The notes under the pieces are model-generated. The model did no database searches, was not told where the DNA came from, and saw only the letters and a list, made by a program, of their open reading frames with translations. Positions 47,822 to 57,600 of a stretch of DNA of 64,000 nucleotides are shown in pieces. Position numbers and translations under genes: made by a program. This stretch comes from Tritrichomonas musculus (taxonomy: Eukaryota > Parabasalia > Tritrichomonadida > Tritrichomonadidae): assembly GCA_039105265.1 (NCBI GenBank), contig JAPFFF010000001.1:6944001-7008000 (forward strand), given 5' to 3'. Numbering within the stretch: position 1 is the stretch's first letter; every line of letters begins with the position of its first letter.

Positions 47822-48763
47822 ATGTTGTATTATAAACGCCTGCAGCCAACTCTTTTTGATTATACATCTATCGAATTATCAGACAGTTCCAGTGGAGAGC
47901 CAATAGATTTTGACACATTTGAGCAGGAACTGCGTTCTATGTTCCAGAAGCAGCAACCGGTTTCCAAGAGGTTTGATGTTGATGAAGCTATGAGTGAGGC
48001 CTATTCCAAAAATAGGGATAAAATCACGAATGCATCCATAAGACCAATCGCTAACGGAATATATGCTTGGTACAATACTTTGAACATACTGGTAGCTTCT
48101 CAAGGCAAAGGTAAGAGTCACACAGTTATTCGTGATATCATTCAAATGAGTAGACTCAAAAATAACCCATTTCATATGATAGTCTATGTGAGCAAAAATG
48201 GTATTATAAATGATTCCACATTTGAATCTCAACGTGAACTCATCAACTTGCCCATTGAGGTTGTCGCTGATAGTAATGCTGAACGGTATTTGAAGGAACT
48301 CGATTTATGGAAAGAGTTGTATAACAAATATAGCTCAGTTGGGAAGATTATTGTCGATGAACAGAAGTTGCAGCAAATGTTTGAGTTCCTTCATATCAAC
48401 AAACTTGGGAAACCCAATGTACCACTCAATACGATAATCCTTTGTGAGGATTTCATTAAGAGTAAGCTGTTGAAATCATCATACTTCACAAACTATATTA
48501 CACAGTTGCGCCATAAGAATTCAATCGTTTACATCAATATCCAGTTCTTCAAAGGTGTGCCAACTGATTACAAAAATAATTGTACATCATTCTTCATATT
48601 CAATGGGTTCTCGCGACAGAAACTCAATTACATATATCAGCAGGTGAGCATACCTTGTGAATTCGAAGAGTTGTGGCAAAAATATAGAACCTTATCTGGA
48701 CATGATTTCATATTGGTGAACACTGTTGAACACGATATGCAAGTTATATATAGTAAGATTTAG
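47822..48763 (+). CDS. Packaging ATPase (FtsK/HerA, A32-like), C copy
   Basis: 313 aa. Walker A VASQGKGKS near residue 90, Walker B-like TIILCED near 200, TNYITQLRHKNSIVYINIQF and FNGFSRQKLNYIYQQV downstream. Intact, without the mini-inserts seen in A and B at the loop between Walker motifs. TTATTTTTG lies just ahead of the ATG. Expected to pump DNA into the capsid. Confidence 0.92.
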   Translation: MLYYKRLQPTLFDYTSIELSDSSSGEPIDFDTFEQELRSMFQKQQPVSKRFDVDEAMSEAYSKNRDKITNASIRPIANGIYAWYNTLNILVASQGKGKSHTVIRDIIQMSRLKNNPFHMIVYVSKNGIINDSTFESQRELINLPIEVVADSNAERYLKELDLWKELYNKYSSVGKIIVDEQKLQQMFEFLHINKLGKPNVPLNTIILCEDFIKSKLLKSSYFTNYITQLRHKNSIVYINIQFFKGVPTDYKNNCTSFFIFNGFSRQKLNYIYQQVSIPCEFEELWQKYRTLSGHDFILVNTVEHDMQVIYSKI

Positions 48764-49245
48764 ACAAAATCAATATCAGGGTCTGCTTCCAATACCAAAT
48801 CTTGATGTTGACCAATGAATACATCAGGTTCCACAATATTGTATTTTTCACGTAATTTACCAATGAGATCCTTGGTGTTTATATTGGTTTTCTCAATCGA
48901 ATAGTTGTAATACGGGCATTCCTTGAATTCATGTTTTTCGGTATTCCCATTTACGAAGAACTCATGCATGTTGATACTCAATTTACGTCTACTGTTGGAT
49001 GTCAAATATATGTTCTCAAGGTTCATCTCCTTGAGCTTATCTGGGTAGAATCTAATGGTTTCAGTATTAGTCTGTAGTGATACATATAGGACCCTCGCAA
49101 GGTAAAGCGATTTCTTCAAACTGAATGGGAACTTGTCACATAATATTGCGAAATTACATTTTGAGAATTCATCAGGCTTTGATGATAGGGATATCAATGT
49201 GTTGATGTATTCGTAGACCTTGAAATGGGTTGTGGATGATTCCAT
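48760..49245 (-). CDS. Conserved 161-aa protein, C copy
   Basis: FKVYEYINTLISLSS, FAILCDKFPFSLKK, FYPDKLKEM, FVNGNTEKHEFKECPYYNY, LREKYNIVEPDVF. Overlaps the ATPase end by 4 bases in convergent orientation. Outermost gene of C, beside the right terminal repeat. Unknown function. Confidence 0.85.
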   Translation of the reverse strand: MESSTTHFKVYEYINTLISLSSKPDEFSKCNFAILCDKFPFSLKKSLYLARVLYVSLQTNTETIRFYPDKLKEMNLENIYLTSNSRRKLSINMHEFFVNGNTEKHEFKECPYYNYSIEKTNINTKDLIGKLREKYNIVEPDVFIGQHQDLVLEADPDIDFV

Positions 49246-49335
49246 TTGGTGGTGATAAAAAAATCAATATTCAAATTTAAAAATAGGTTTATTTTTGGGG
49301 TCGATGCGAATGCATAAATGCAAAAATAGTTAGGG

Positions 49336-49672
49336 GCCTTCTAAACTAGGGCAATAGTGGCAGTCATAAGTGAACATCTATATAGTCCCATGATGCTGAC
49401 CACTTATTCCTAGTTATGAGTATCAGTTAGTATCACGATTAGTGTCAATTCAAAAATAGTTAGATGGCCTTCTAAATTAGGGCAGTAATGGCGGTCATAA
49501 GTGATCATAAGTGAACATCAATGTGGCCCTATGATGCTGACCACTTATTCCTAGTTATGAGTATCAGTTAGTGTCAATTCAAAAATAGTTAGATGACCTT
49601 CTAAATTAGGGCAGTAATGGCGGTCATAAGTGAATTTCTATCTGGTTGTCATCCGGAACACTCATCACTACT
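49336..49672 (-). repeat. Right terminal inverted repeat of Maverick C
   Basis: Inverted match to 30042-30366, ending ...CATCACTACT. Contains the same tandem 119-129 bp units. The following bases are GTCAAG, which do not match the TCCCTG before the left end. Confidence 0.92.
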
Positions 49673-50256
49673 GTCAAGTCGAATTCGGTTGTGGTCTTAC
49701 CACCATCCTTGAAGCTATTGAGATTAACGTATGAACCAGCATGAGTTTGACTGTAATTGCTGATGTTCTCCCATAAGCTGTGAACGAATCTGCGACGCAT
49801 CTTCTCAGTCTCTGGCTTCAAAACCGAGTATAGGAAGCCCTCGCGAATGCATTCATTTTGCTGATATCCGACATTGACATTGTTATGGAGAATCTCGAGC
49901 CTGTCGAATAATTGGTTCGAGGACTTAAATCCGACAAACAGTTTATAGAAGTTATTTGGATCATTGATCTCTTGCAATTTGGCCAAATCGGTGTTCAATT
50001 GCAAATCGAGTTTGATGTGGAATGTGAGGAAGCCTTTGTCGATATCGCTAATGAAGTGGTCGGGGTGAGTTAATGAAATCTGTGAGTACTGACCTTGGTG
50101 AAATGGGGCTGGCTGGTCATGGCAATCGACAGTTCTAAATGAGAAGCTTCTGGTACCATCATTCACATTGATGATATTTCGCATCTTCTGGAATGTGTCA
50201 TTGACATTCCCAACCTCGTATTTCAAATTGTGAGCTCTTTCGTTCCTGTATCTCAT
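49673..50256 (-). pseudogene. Major capsid protein of B, part right of the inserted Maverick C
   Basis: Starts MRYRNERAHNLKYEVGN and includes FSFRTVDCHDQPAPFHQGQY, HPDHFISDIDKGFL and RLEILHNNVNVGYQQNE, so it is the first part of the capsid gene. It runs into the terminal repeat of Maverick C. Very close to the C capsid protein in sequence. Confidence 0.9.
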
Positions 50257-50303
50257 TTTGTATCTTGGATAAAAGCTTGAAATCACATTTTTGTATATAC
50301 CAA

Positions 50304-50555
50304 ATGGGTATTGGCATCTTCAAGAAGATTAAGAACGCTTTCAAGAACGTCGGCAGTAAGCTCAAGAATGCAGCTCAAACTGTCATCCGCAACATCCCAA
50401 GGGCAGTTGATATTGGTAAGGGGATCATCAATAGGATCAAGCCAATCGCCGACTTCATACCAGGTGTTGGACCAGTTGTAGACACCATCAGCACTGGACT
50501 CAATTACGTAAGCAAAGCTAATGATATAGGCAAATCCATACTGGACAAGGTTTGA
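50304..50555 (+). CDS. Small amphipathic protein, B copy (83 aa)
   Basis: MGIGIFKKIKNAFKNVGSKL, basic helix, then a hydrophobic KPIADFIPGVGPVVDTI stretch and a closing helix. Divergent from the capsid gene of B by 47 bases. The third copy of this constant capsid neighbour. Confidence 0.83.
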   Translation: MGIGIFKKIKNAFKNVGSKLKNAAQTVIRNIPRAVDIGKGIINRIKPIADFIPGVGPVVDTISTGLNYVSKANDIGKSILDKV

Positions 50556-50605
50556 TCATCATAGAATATCCACATACATATGAATATATTTTTGTCCGTT
50601 TTGAA

Positions 50606-51040
50606 ATGAATTGCGATATTAGGGTTATTAATGATAACAAGATGGAGCAACGCACATTCAACTCAGTAGAGGAGTTCGACCTGTTCTACCAGAAGTACAA
50701 GGACATGTTCAATGAGAAGACCACCAATTACCTCAATAAAACCTACAAAATAATCACCCCCGAATGCGAGTACAGGATTACCAAACGCACTGGCAAGGAT
50801 GGCTCCAGTAATGTGTTTCTCAAGAAGATCACCAAGCAAGCCGATAATGACAACCTGGTGGAGATCCAATTTGCAAGCATTCGCGCTGACATCAATGCAT
50901 TGCAGTCAACAGTAGATGAATACACCAAGCGGATTACTACTCTGGAGAACACCATTGGCGTGATCACCACAAAAATAAATCAGCTCACCAGTACTGTGAA
51001 TGAGTGTACTGATGCAGTGAACAGTCTCCTGAGGCATTAG
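50606..51040 (+). CDS. Coiled-coil protein (144 aa), B copy
   Basis: Starts MNCDIRVINDNKMEQ, which follows ATATTTTTGTCC; the longer frame from 50552 is not preferred. EEFDLFYQKYKDMFNEKTTN, YRITKRTGKDG and a C-terminal heptad region are shared with C. Ends overlap the convergent small basic gene by 4 bases. Confidence 0.83.
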   Translation: MNCDIRVINDNKMEQRTFNSVEEFDLFYQKYKDMFNEKTTNYLNKTYKIITPECEYRITKRTGKDGSSNVFLKKITKQADNDNLVEIQFASIRADINALQSTVDEYTKRITTLENTIGVITTKINQLTSTVNECTDAVNSLLRH

Positions 51041-51291
51041 ATCTTGGAATTATTTGGGATTACCTGGTGATTGAGTGAGCGGTGTAGAGTTGATGATGTT
51101 GACTTGATGATTGGGTCATGCACAATACTCCCCTTATCGTCATATTTTTGGACTGTGGGTTTGGTACAACTCATAGTTCGCCTATTTCGCATGTGACGTT
51201 CCAGGTGATTGAAATACGTGAGCCCATTTGAATCTCTTAATACACGGCGTTCTTCATAAGAATTGCATTCCTGCGCTTTCGCGTACGACAT
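51037..51291 (-). CDS. Small basic protein (84 aa), B copy, with mini-insert
   Basis: MSY, then nine extra residues (AKAQECNSY), then EERRVLRDSNGLTYFNH as in C. The extra 27 bases carry a GCG-AAA-GCGC type hairpin and keep the frame. The core TVQKYDDKGSIVHDP and LNHQVIPNNSKI are conserved. Function unknown. Confidence 0.78.
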   Translation of the reverse strand: MSYAKAQECNSYEERRVLRDSNGLTYFNHLERHMRNRRTMSCTKPTVQKYDDKGSIVHDPIIKSTSSTLHRSLNHQVIPNNSKI

Positions 51292-51325
51292 TTAATCTTG
51301 AAAAAACACTTTTTTTCATATCTAA

Positions 51326-51559
51326 ATGACTGAATTGGGAGAATACAAGAAGGAGATTCCAGAGCTGAAGCGCATCAAGCATGATCTCAAGGAGAAGTGC
51401 TATATGTATAAGGGCCACCTCAATAACATCAAAGGGGGTATGCTGGGTAGCAATGGACTAGCCGTTCGTGAATCACTGATTGAGGACATCAATAGTCTGA
51501 AGGAGAAGGTCGCCAAACTCGAGAATGAGCTCGCTGAATTATCAAGCGATAACCGCTAA
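51326..51559 (+). CDS. Small coiled-coil protein (77 aa), B copy
   Basis: MTELGEYKKEIPELKRIKHD, SNGLAVRESLIEDINSLKEK, NELAELSSDN. Preceded by a T-tract and TATCTAAATG. Conserved across all three elements; likely a structural coiled coil. Confidence 0.85.
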   Translation: MTELGEYKKEIPELKRIKHDLKEKCYMYKGHLNNIKGGMLGSNGLAVRESLIEDINSLKEKVAKLENELAELSSDNR

Positions 51560-51655
51560 ATATGGGGTCGACGGGAAATCCCGCAGACCCAGATTTCATG
51601 GAGATAACCACTAAATATGGGTGTGGTAGAATTCTACCAGACCGATTGAGACCAC
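51548..51655. repeat. Tandem duplication with two different hairpins
   Basis: GATAACCGCTAAATATGGGG and GATAACCACTAAATATGGG head two units of about 56 bp. The first holds GGGTC...GACCC enclosing CGGG-AAAT-CCCG, the second the perfect palindrome TGGTAGAATTCTACCA. Lies at the end of the coiled-coil gene and before the integrase of B. Confidence 0.75.
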
Positions 51656-51664
51656 TATTTTTGC
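51656..51664 (+). promoter_or_regulatory. TATTTTTGC start-proximal motif before the B integrase
   Basis: TATTTTTGC is followed by seven bases and the ATG at 51672. The same arrangement is seen before the C integrase (43750-43758 reversed), the Pro/Gln-rich genes (28998-29006 reversed, 47009-47019), the coiled-coil gene (44778-44786 reversed) and the helical gene (63431-63439 reversed). Its fixed closeness to ATG suggests an initiator-type promoter element. Confidence 0.6.
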
Positions 51665-51671
51665 ACATTAA

Positions 51672-52898
51672 ATGACTGACAACAGGAAATCGTTCAAGAT
51701 ATTCGACAATGAGTACAATTCGCTGCTCAAGTACCCATTCAAATCCAAGATATCGAAATTGGACCCATCGCAGTTCATCATCAACCCAGAAACTCATCAT
51801 GAGCCATTCGTGAAGGACTTCAAATTGAAATCATGCAGTCCCTATTCAAAACCGGATTTCTCATTGGAACCCGGATGCTGGGAAGTCGATTTGATGTTTG
51901 CGAATTACACCACAAGGGCTAATGGAACCGAGTCCGTGGTAGTCCATGAAACCATTTACCTCATCATGGTGAATGTCAACACACGGTATCTAATTGTGGA
52001 ACCGCTTAAGAACAGACTAGCTGATACCATTAAGACTGCATACACCAAAATCATTCTTGAGAAATATGATGACTTCAAATTCAATACCATCAAATGCGAT
52101 GGTGAGAATAACCTACTCAAAGTGCTTGATATACTTGGCCGCTACAATCCATCCAGAAGTAAATATAGAGGTACCAAAAACGTGTTGATTGACCGTAATG
52201 CAGTGATTGTCGATAAATCCAAACACAACAACGCTCACAAAATCGTTGATGCAACCATCAGGACACTCCGTAATGCATTCGGTTTAGATAATCGTCGGAT
52301 TGGAGACCCATACCTGATGCAACAGATGGTACACTTCTATAACAACACACCACATCGGTCTCTACGAATGCCCAATCCCAATTATCCAGGTGATGGAACC
52401 CAATATGACTCGTATCTAGCAAGGGTACCCAAGTGGATATACTACACACCCAATCAAATGCAGCACAACCCAGATTTGGAATGGAGATACATCAGGGATT
52501 GCCAACGGCGGCTACGTCGAGTCAAAAATAATATGCAAATGGGTGGACTACTGAGCTATCGCAAGGGCAATATCATATTGGTCCATTACGATACATCCAA
52601 AACTGAGAAGAAGCATGAGAAGCATAGGCGCATATTCAATGAGATTGCCGAATTCATTAGATACCATAATGGGAACGTCGAATGTAAACTGCTGAAGCCA
52701 TATCGTAGATTCCAGTTGAATGATGATAATCAAGCAGGAACTGCGTTCTATGTACCGTATACCAAAACCAAAACTGGTCGAACGCCTAAGACTGATGATG
52801 AGCGAGCTACCGTAACTGTCCCCATTATGTATACCCGATTCGTGGCACCCAATTATGCATCACTAGGTAAAGACTATAAGCAGTACTTTGCTATCTAA
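51672..52898 (+). CDS. Maverick integrase (retroviral rve type), B copy
   Basis: 408 aa from MTDNRKSFKIF. Core WEVDLMF, IKCDGE, HKIVDATIRTLRNAFG (third acidic position Asp, about 50 residues after the second). Downstream PHRSLRMPNPNY, WRYIRDCQRRLRR and a beta-rich C-terminal part as in C. The frame is open over the full family length although the element as a whole is broken. Confidence 0.9.
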   Translation: MTDNRKSFKIFDNEYNSLLKYPFKSKISKLDPSQFIINPETHHEPFVKDFKLKSCSPYSKPDFSLEPGCWEVDLMFANYTTRANGTESVVVHETIYLIMVNVNTRYLIVEPLKNRLADTIKTAYTKIILEKYDDFKFNTIKCDGENNLLKVLDILGRYNPSRSKYRGTKNVLIDRNAVIVDKSKHNNAHKIVDATIRTLRNAFGLDNRRIGDPYLMQQMVHFYNNTPHRSLRMPNPNYPGDGTQYDSYLARVPKWIYYTPNQMQHNPDLEWRYIRDCQRRLRRVKNNMQMGGLLSYRKGNIILVHYDTSKTEKKHEKHRRIFNEIAEFIRYHNGNVECKLLKPYRRFQLNDDNQAGTAFYVPYTKTKTGRTPKTDDERATVTVPIMYTRFVAPNYASLGKDYKQYFAI

Positions 52899-52901
52899 TA
52901 A

Positions 52902-53234
52902 ATGCCAAAGCGCTATTTCCATACACAGACCACCGAGTTTAAGCTACCTGAGGACTTCATATATAGTCGCAATAAGAAGTACATCGTAGTGCAGTATGTG
53001 GGAGCTATCCTGAATAAGACCATCATCGGTGATTTGATGGTACACTCGGATATTGTAGAATTCGACCCATACTGTGACCACTTCATAATGCTAGCCAACA
53101 GACGGCAAACCAAGTATCGCAAATATGAGATGCTCAATAGGACCAAGCGAGATTTCAAAATATGGTTCACAGACCTGTATGGTAATGAGATAAAACCCGA
53201 TGCATTCGTGCTATCCTGCTTGCTAATCTATTGA
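52902..53234 (+). CDS. Small beta-rich protein (110 aa), B copy
   Basis: Starts 3 bases after the integrase stop. Differs from the C copy by only a few residues (for example AILNKTIIGD against AIVNKTIIGD). The strong constraint contrasts with the very variable gene that follows. Possible minor virion protein. Confidence 0.86.
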   Translation: MPKRYFHTQTTEFKLPEDFIYSRNKKYIVVQYVGAILNKTIIGDLMVHSDIVEFDPYCDHFIMLANRRQTKYRKYEMLNRTKRDFKIWFTDLYGNEIKPDAFVLSCLLIY

Positions 53235-53272
53235 CCACAGTATGGCCCATATAGGAGTTTATTTTTGGGTAA

Positions 53273-54679
53273 ATGAGTAAACATTATGATCATGCGACTA
53301 ATACTCTCACGATAGAACCCGGACAATATGATAATTTACATAAAAACAATGCTATAGATCAAATAACTATTAGTCCAAATGGTCACACCATTTATATAAT
53401 ACCTCACGTGATAATACCACCACCATTTGTACGTAACTTCTTTGCTCGAAAAGAGCCTGATGAGGATGGCATTGGAATTAAGTCTATAAAATATTACTTC
53501 TGTTTGTCAAATTCGTATGATGCGGATTATATCTGGACTTGGGAAAACTCATTCGATAAAGATGTTGTTTATCTAGAGAAGTTCCCAGGGGAACGTCCAA
53601 AACGACTAACTGATAATATGAATATATGTTTGCCAGTTAAATATTTCGAGGTAAACATTGTTAATAAAGTTCGGCTAACAGTTGGGCGGAGTAGCGACGT
53701 AGGATTTTATATCCCATTATTGGCTGAAGAGAGTGACCAAATACCCACTGTGAATATTGTTCAAAACACTCGTGTATATCACAGCCCTAATAAGTCCAGA
53801 CAAAGTGAGAAGAATATTGAGTTTGCATTTGCCAAAAAACCTACAAATGCACCTCGTCCAAAACCCCTTCCACCACCACCAGGTGTAACGCCAATTACAA
53901 CTGAACAACGTATTAATGATATACGCAAACAACCCAAGGTTGATGGCAATGGTGTATATCGTTCGACGGATATTCGGCCTGCAACCGCACCAATTACTCT
54001 AGCTAAGAAAAATGGTGATAAGCAGGAATATCGCGTAAAATATGAAACACAGTATGACCTGGTTAGAAATATTCGAAATAGACTACAGCAAAGCAAGCTC
54101 GATTTCGAGGCCATAAGTAATCCAAGCATACAATCATCAGCTAGGGTTCTAACACCAAACAAGAGTCAAAACCGAATTGCTAGCAAACCGCGTGATAGAA
54201 TACGTGATACTCCAACACCATCCAAATCCAATTCGGTATCATTTGGACCATCATTCAAAAACATCGGATTCCAGCCCAAGCAGGAAGCAATTTCATTGCC
54301 GAGCGCTAGCGAACTGCGTTCTAACTCCCAAAGTCTGCATATTGAGGACCTTGATAATAGTGAATCAACTGAAATATATCAGTTCATGGCACCTGAATCA
54401 CCAATACAACCTATCCAACCACCGCCACATATATCATCTACTAGTGGTTTGAATAGCAAGATACATATTCCACCCGATATGATGCCTAGACCGTCATCAG
54501 CTAAGTCCAAAAATAGTAGTTCTAAAACCAGATCTGCTGCAAAGCCATCTACGGCGAAGCCATCTACGGCGAAGCCATCTACGGCAAAGCCATCCGCTGC
54601 ACAGCCGGTAATTAAATTCAAAGGGTTTGGGTTCCAAGGTTTTAACAAAGATAATGATATGGGTGATATCCCCGATTAA
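53273..54679 (+). CDS. Variable protein with long disordered tail, B copy
   Basis: 468 aa. Beta-rich first 160 residues (LTIEPGQYDNL, ITISPNGHTIYIIPHV), then Pro/Ser/Lys-rich disorder with GNGVYRSTDIRPATAPIT and four STAKP-type repeats near the end (54537-54590). It contains the 43-bp sequence also found between genes in C, here read as PKQEAISLPSASEL. TTTATTTTTGG lies just before the ATG. Convergent with the gene at 54682. Confidence 0.78.
   Translation: MSKHYDHATNTLTIEPGQYDNLHKNNAIDQITISPNGHTIYIIPHVIIPPPFVRNFFARKEPDEDGIGIKSIKYYFCLSNSYDADYIWTWENSFDKDVVYLEKFPGERPKRLTDNMNICLPVKYFEVNIVNKVRLTVGRSSDVGFYIPLLAEESDQIPTVNIVQNTRVYHSPNKSRQSEKNIEFAFAKKPTNAPRPKPLPPPPGVTPITTEQRINDIRKQPKVDGNGVYRSTDIRPATAPITLAKKNGDKQEYRVKYETQYDLVRNIRNRLQQSKLDFEAISNPSIQSSARVLTPNKSQNRIASKPRDRIRDTPTPSKSNSVSFGPSFKNIGFQPKQEAISLPSASELRSNSQSLHIEDLDNSESTEIYQFMAPESPIQPIQPPPHISSTSGLNSKIHIPPDMMPRPSSAKSKNSSSKTRSAAKPSTAKPSTAKPSTAKPSAAQPVIKFKGFGFQGFNKDNDMGDIPD
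54275..54317 (+). repeat. 43-bp dispersed repeat, coding copy in B
   Basis: Identical to 42092-42134. Here it adds 14 codons in frame. Contains CGCTAGCG. Confidence 0.88.
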
Positions 54680-54681
54680 AT

Positions 54682-57600
54682 TCATTCTTCTGCTTCTTCT
54701 AATTGCTCAAAGTCGTCTATGAAGTATTGTTTTACAGCATTTTTACGAGCCACTTCAGCTGATTGAGCTTTAGACTCCTTGTAATCAGCATATCCCCTAT
54801 TCTTATGAAGATCAGTATCCAGGAATTGGATGAGATTATTTTTGTACTGATCTCGATTATGCTTCAAACGCTTCTTGTCTCCATAAACAGCAGTATTATA
54901 TAACTTTTGCAACAACCCTTGACTTGACGCTTTAGAAGGGTCTACCTTCATACCATTTATGAATACAACATAAACGAGTCTGTTCATGATGAATTTGAAA
55001 CGTTCACTCCATCTATCCTCTGGAATCGCTGCTTCATTAGTAGTGAAATTAATATGATTACGAATGACTTCCCGAGTATCTTCTTGAAGTTTTCCACCAA
55101 CAGATATATTATATTCCTTGGAATTGACCTTCTTATAAAGGAGCCAATCTGAATAAGCTATCTTCCGACCCCTACTAGCTTCAATGGAACGTAGAGCTGG
55201 CTGATCATATAGTACAGCAAACATTGCATTAGTACTAGTGAGATAATCTGTTAATTTCCTGAGTGGACCAACAGGCTTATAGTACTGATTCCAAAAGAAA
55301 TGCCATAAATGGGAGAACACAGATGCCCAATATGAATTTGGTGTTAATCGTTTACTTATTCTGGGTTTAGGTAATCCAAGCTTTGAATAAGTATCAATCA
55401 TATTACTCATATCCTCCTTCGCCTCCAACTCATACTCACCAGTTTCCCAATTAACCTTATTAAGCGATTTCTGGAACATATCAGCCAACCACGTATTAAA
55501 TGGGTTCTGTTTACGAGCTTGCTTTGTCGGGTATGATGCAGCCCAAGCCTTCTTATATGGTGATGCTTGAACGAGTTGATATCCATTTATAATGACTGGA
55601 CTACCACGTTTATCAACAAGGACAATATCATCAACCTGGTCTCCATTAAGATCAGTAATGGCATTGCCTAATGGGTCTGAGGAGTTTGTTGGTAGTAATC
55701 TATATAAAGGTATTCCATCAGCATCGAGATGATTCTTGCAGTATTCATGTGCAGTATCTCTTTGAGCTGCATCTGGAATATATTTAATTCGATAGTTCCC
55801 ATTAATGATTAAGTCGAGGAAGTCGCGTTTGTATTTAGATGTGTCATGAACCTTTGATAAATTGTGTATTTTAAACTTACCCATCGCATCAGATACTTGT
55901 TCATAACCTTTACCTTTTCGGATTCCCGTGGTTCCACGTCTTTTGGCTTGGTATTCGGATAATAATTGTGTATTGTCAAATGGGGTTTCTTGAGTTAGAT
56001 CTTCTATGAATGATGCTGTACCCTCATCATGACCCCAATTACCAATATCATCATCTTCTGGTGACGTGATTTCCTTAAAATTGTTAAGTGTATCAGATCC
56101 TATAAAGGATGGTGCTTCTGTCATAGTTTCTTTAGGTGAAGAAAAAATGTTATTATTTGTATACTCGATTTCAGGGGATATATTTGTCATCGATAGGGAC
56201 TTCGCTAGGGACTTCGCTAGGGACTTCGCTTGAGATATCAATTGGGATGTCGCTTTGAATTCCGCTTCCTCCTCTTCCTCCTCGATATGTGGTTCCTCAG
56301 GGATATCCGCTAATGGAATCTCCGAGGGTTCCTCAGGGGGTACTACGATAGGGACTTCGCTAGGGACTTCGCTTGGGACTTCGCTAGGGACTTCGCTAGG
56401 GACTTCGCTTGGATCTCCAGGGGTTACTACCTTGGGTACCGATCCAGGGATATCCGCTAATGGGATCTCCGAGGGTTCCTCAGGGGGTACTACGATAGGG
56501 ACTTTGCTAGGGACTTCGCTAGGGACTTCGCTAGGGACTTCGCTAGGGACTTCGCTTGGATCTCCTTGGGGTATCGCTTGGAGTTTCAAATATTGGTTCG
56601 GATATTGGAAGTAAGTCTTGGCATACATCGTAAGCCTTTTCTTCAACTCGTTAACCTGATCGTTACTACGAAAGTCTGTTTTGTCCCAATTTTGCTTCAT
56701 CTCATTGATCGCATTTACTATCTCTTCGTCGTACAAGTCTGAATTATTGATGACTTGTATAATATTATTGATGAACGATTTTGATATATCGCATACAACC
56801 GATAAAAACCTAAGGATCTTATTGTATTTGGGGTACTTGACTTCGCTATAATCATCATCATCATCATCATCATCACTTGAGTCTTCGCTTGGATCTCCTG
56901 AGGGTTCCGATCCTGGAATATCCCCTAATGGCTTCTTTGGGGATTTCAGTAGGGATTTCCGTAGGGACTTCGCTTGGGGTTTCGGTTTGGGTTTCACGCT
57001 AGGGACTTCGCTTGGATCTCCTTGGGGTTCCTGGATTGGATCTCCTGGGGGATTCAAATATAGATCTAGTTCTTTGAGGAAAGTAGTGACATCAGTCATA
57101 ATATGTTGCTTCCAATATTGGTCCCGACCAGGGTTAATATCATGACCTTTACTGGTGATAATCTCCCATTTGTGTTTCAGCCCCTTGATCACATTTAGTA
57201 TCTTATCATTGTACGAATTTGGATTATTGATGACATGTATTAATTTATTGATGACTTCATCTGACACTCCGCATTCACTAGATAAATACTCAAGAAGCTT
57301 ACGGTGTTGGACGTCAATACTATCCCCCACTTCGATGGGTTCCGCTTTGGACTTCGGTTGGGGTTTCGGTTGGGGTACCGATCCTGGGATATCCCCTAAT
57401 GGCTTCGCTTGGGACTTCGCTTGAGGTGGTACTTTGGGTTCCGCTTTGGACTTCGGTTGGGGTACCGATCCTGGGATATCCCCTAATGGCTTCGCTTGAG
57501 GTGGTACTTTGGGTTCCGCTTTGGACTTCGCTTGAGGCTTCGCTTTGGACTTCGCTTGAGGTGGTACTTCGGGTTTCGGTTGGGGTTTCAAATATTTATT

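Larger units (their letters stand above)
30042..49672. mobile_element. Maverick/Polinton C, looks whole, nested in B
   Basis: A 19.6-kb element with inverted terminal repeats of about 325-337 bp beginning AGTAGTGATGAGTGTTCCGG. All expected genes are open: helical protein, polymerase, fiber-like protein, large virion-type protein, variable protein, 110-aa protein, integrase, small proteins, capsid, Pro/Gln-rich protein, membrane protein, ATPase and 161-aa protein. It lies in the capsid gene of B. The six bases on its two sides differ (TCCCTG and GTCAAG), so there is no simple target duplication. Probably young, since its frames are intact and its two ends are similar. Confidence 0.92.
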
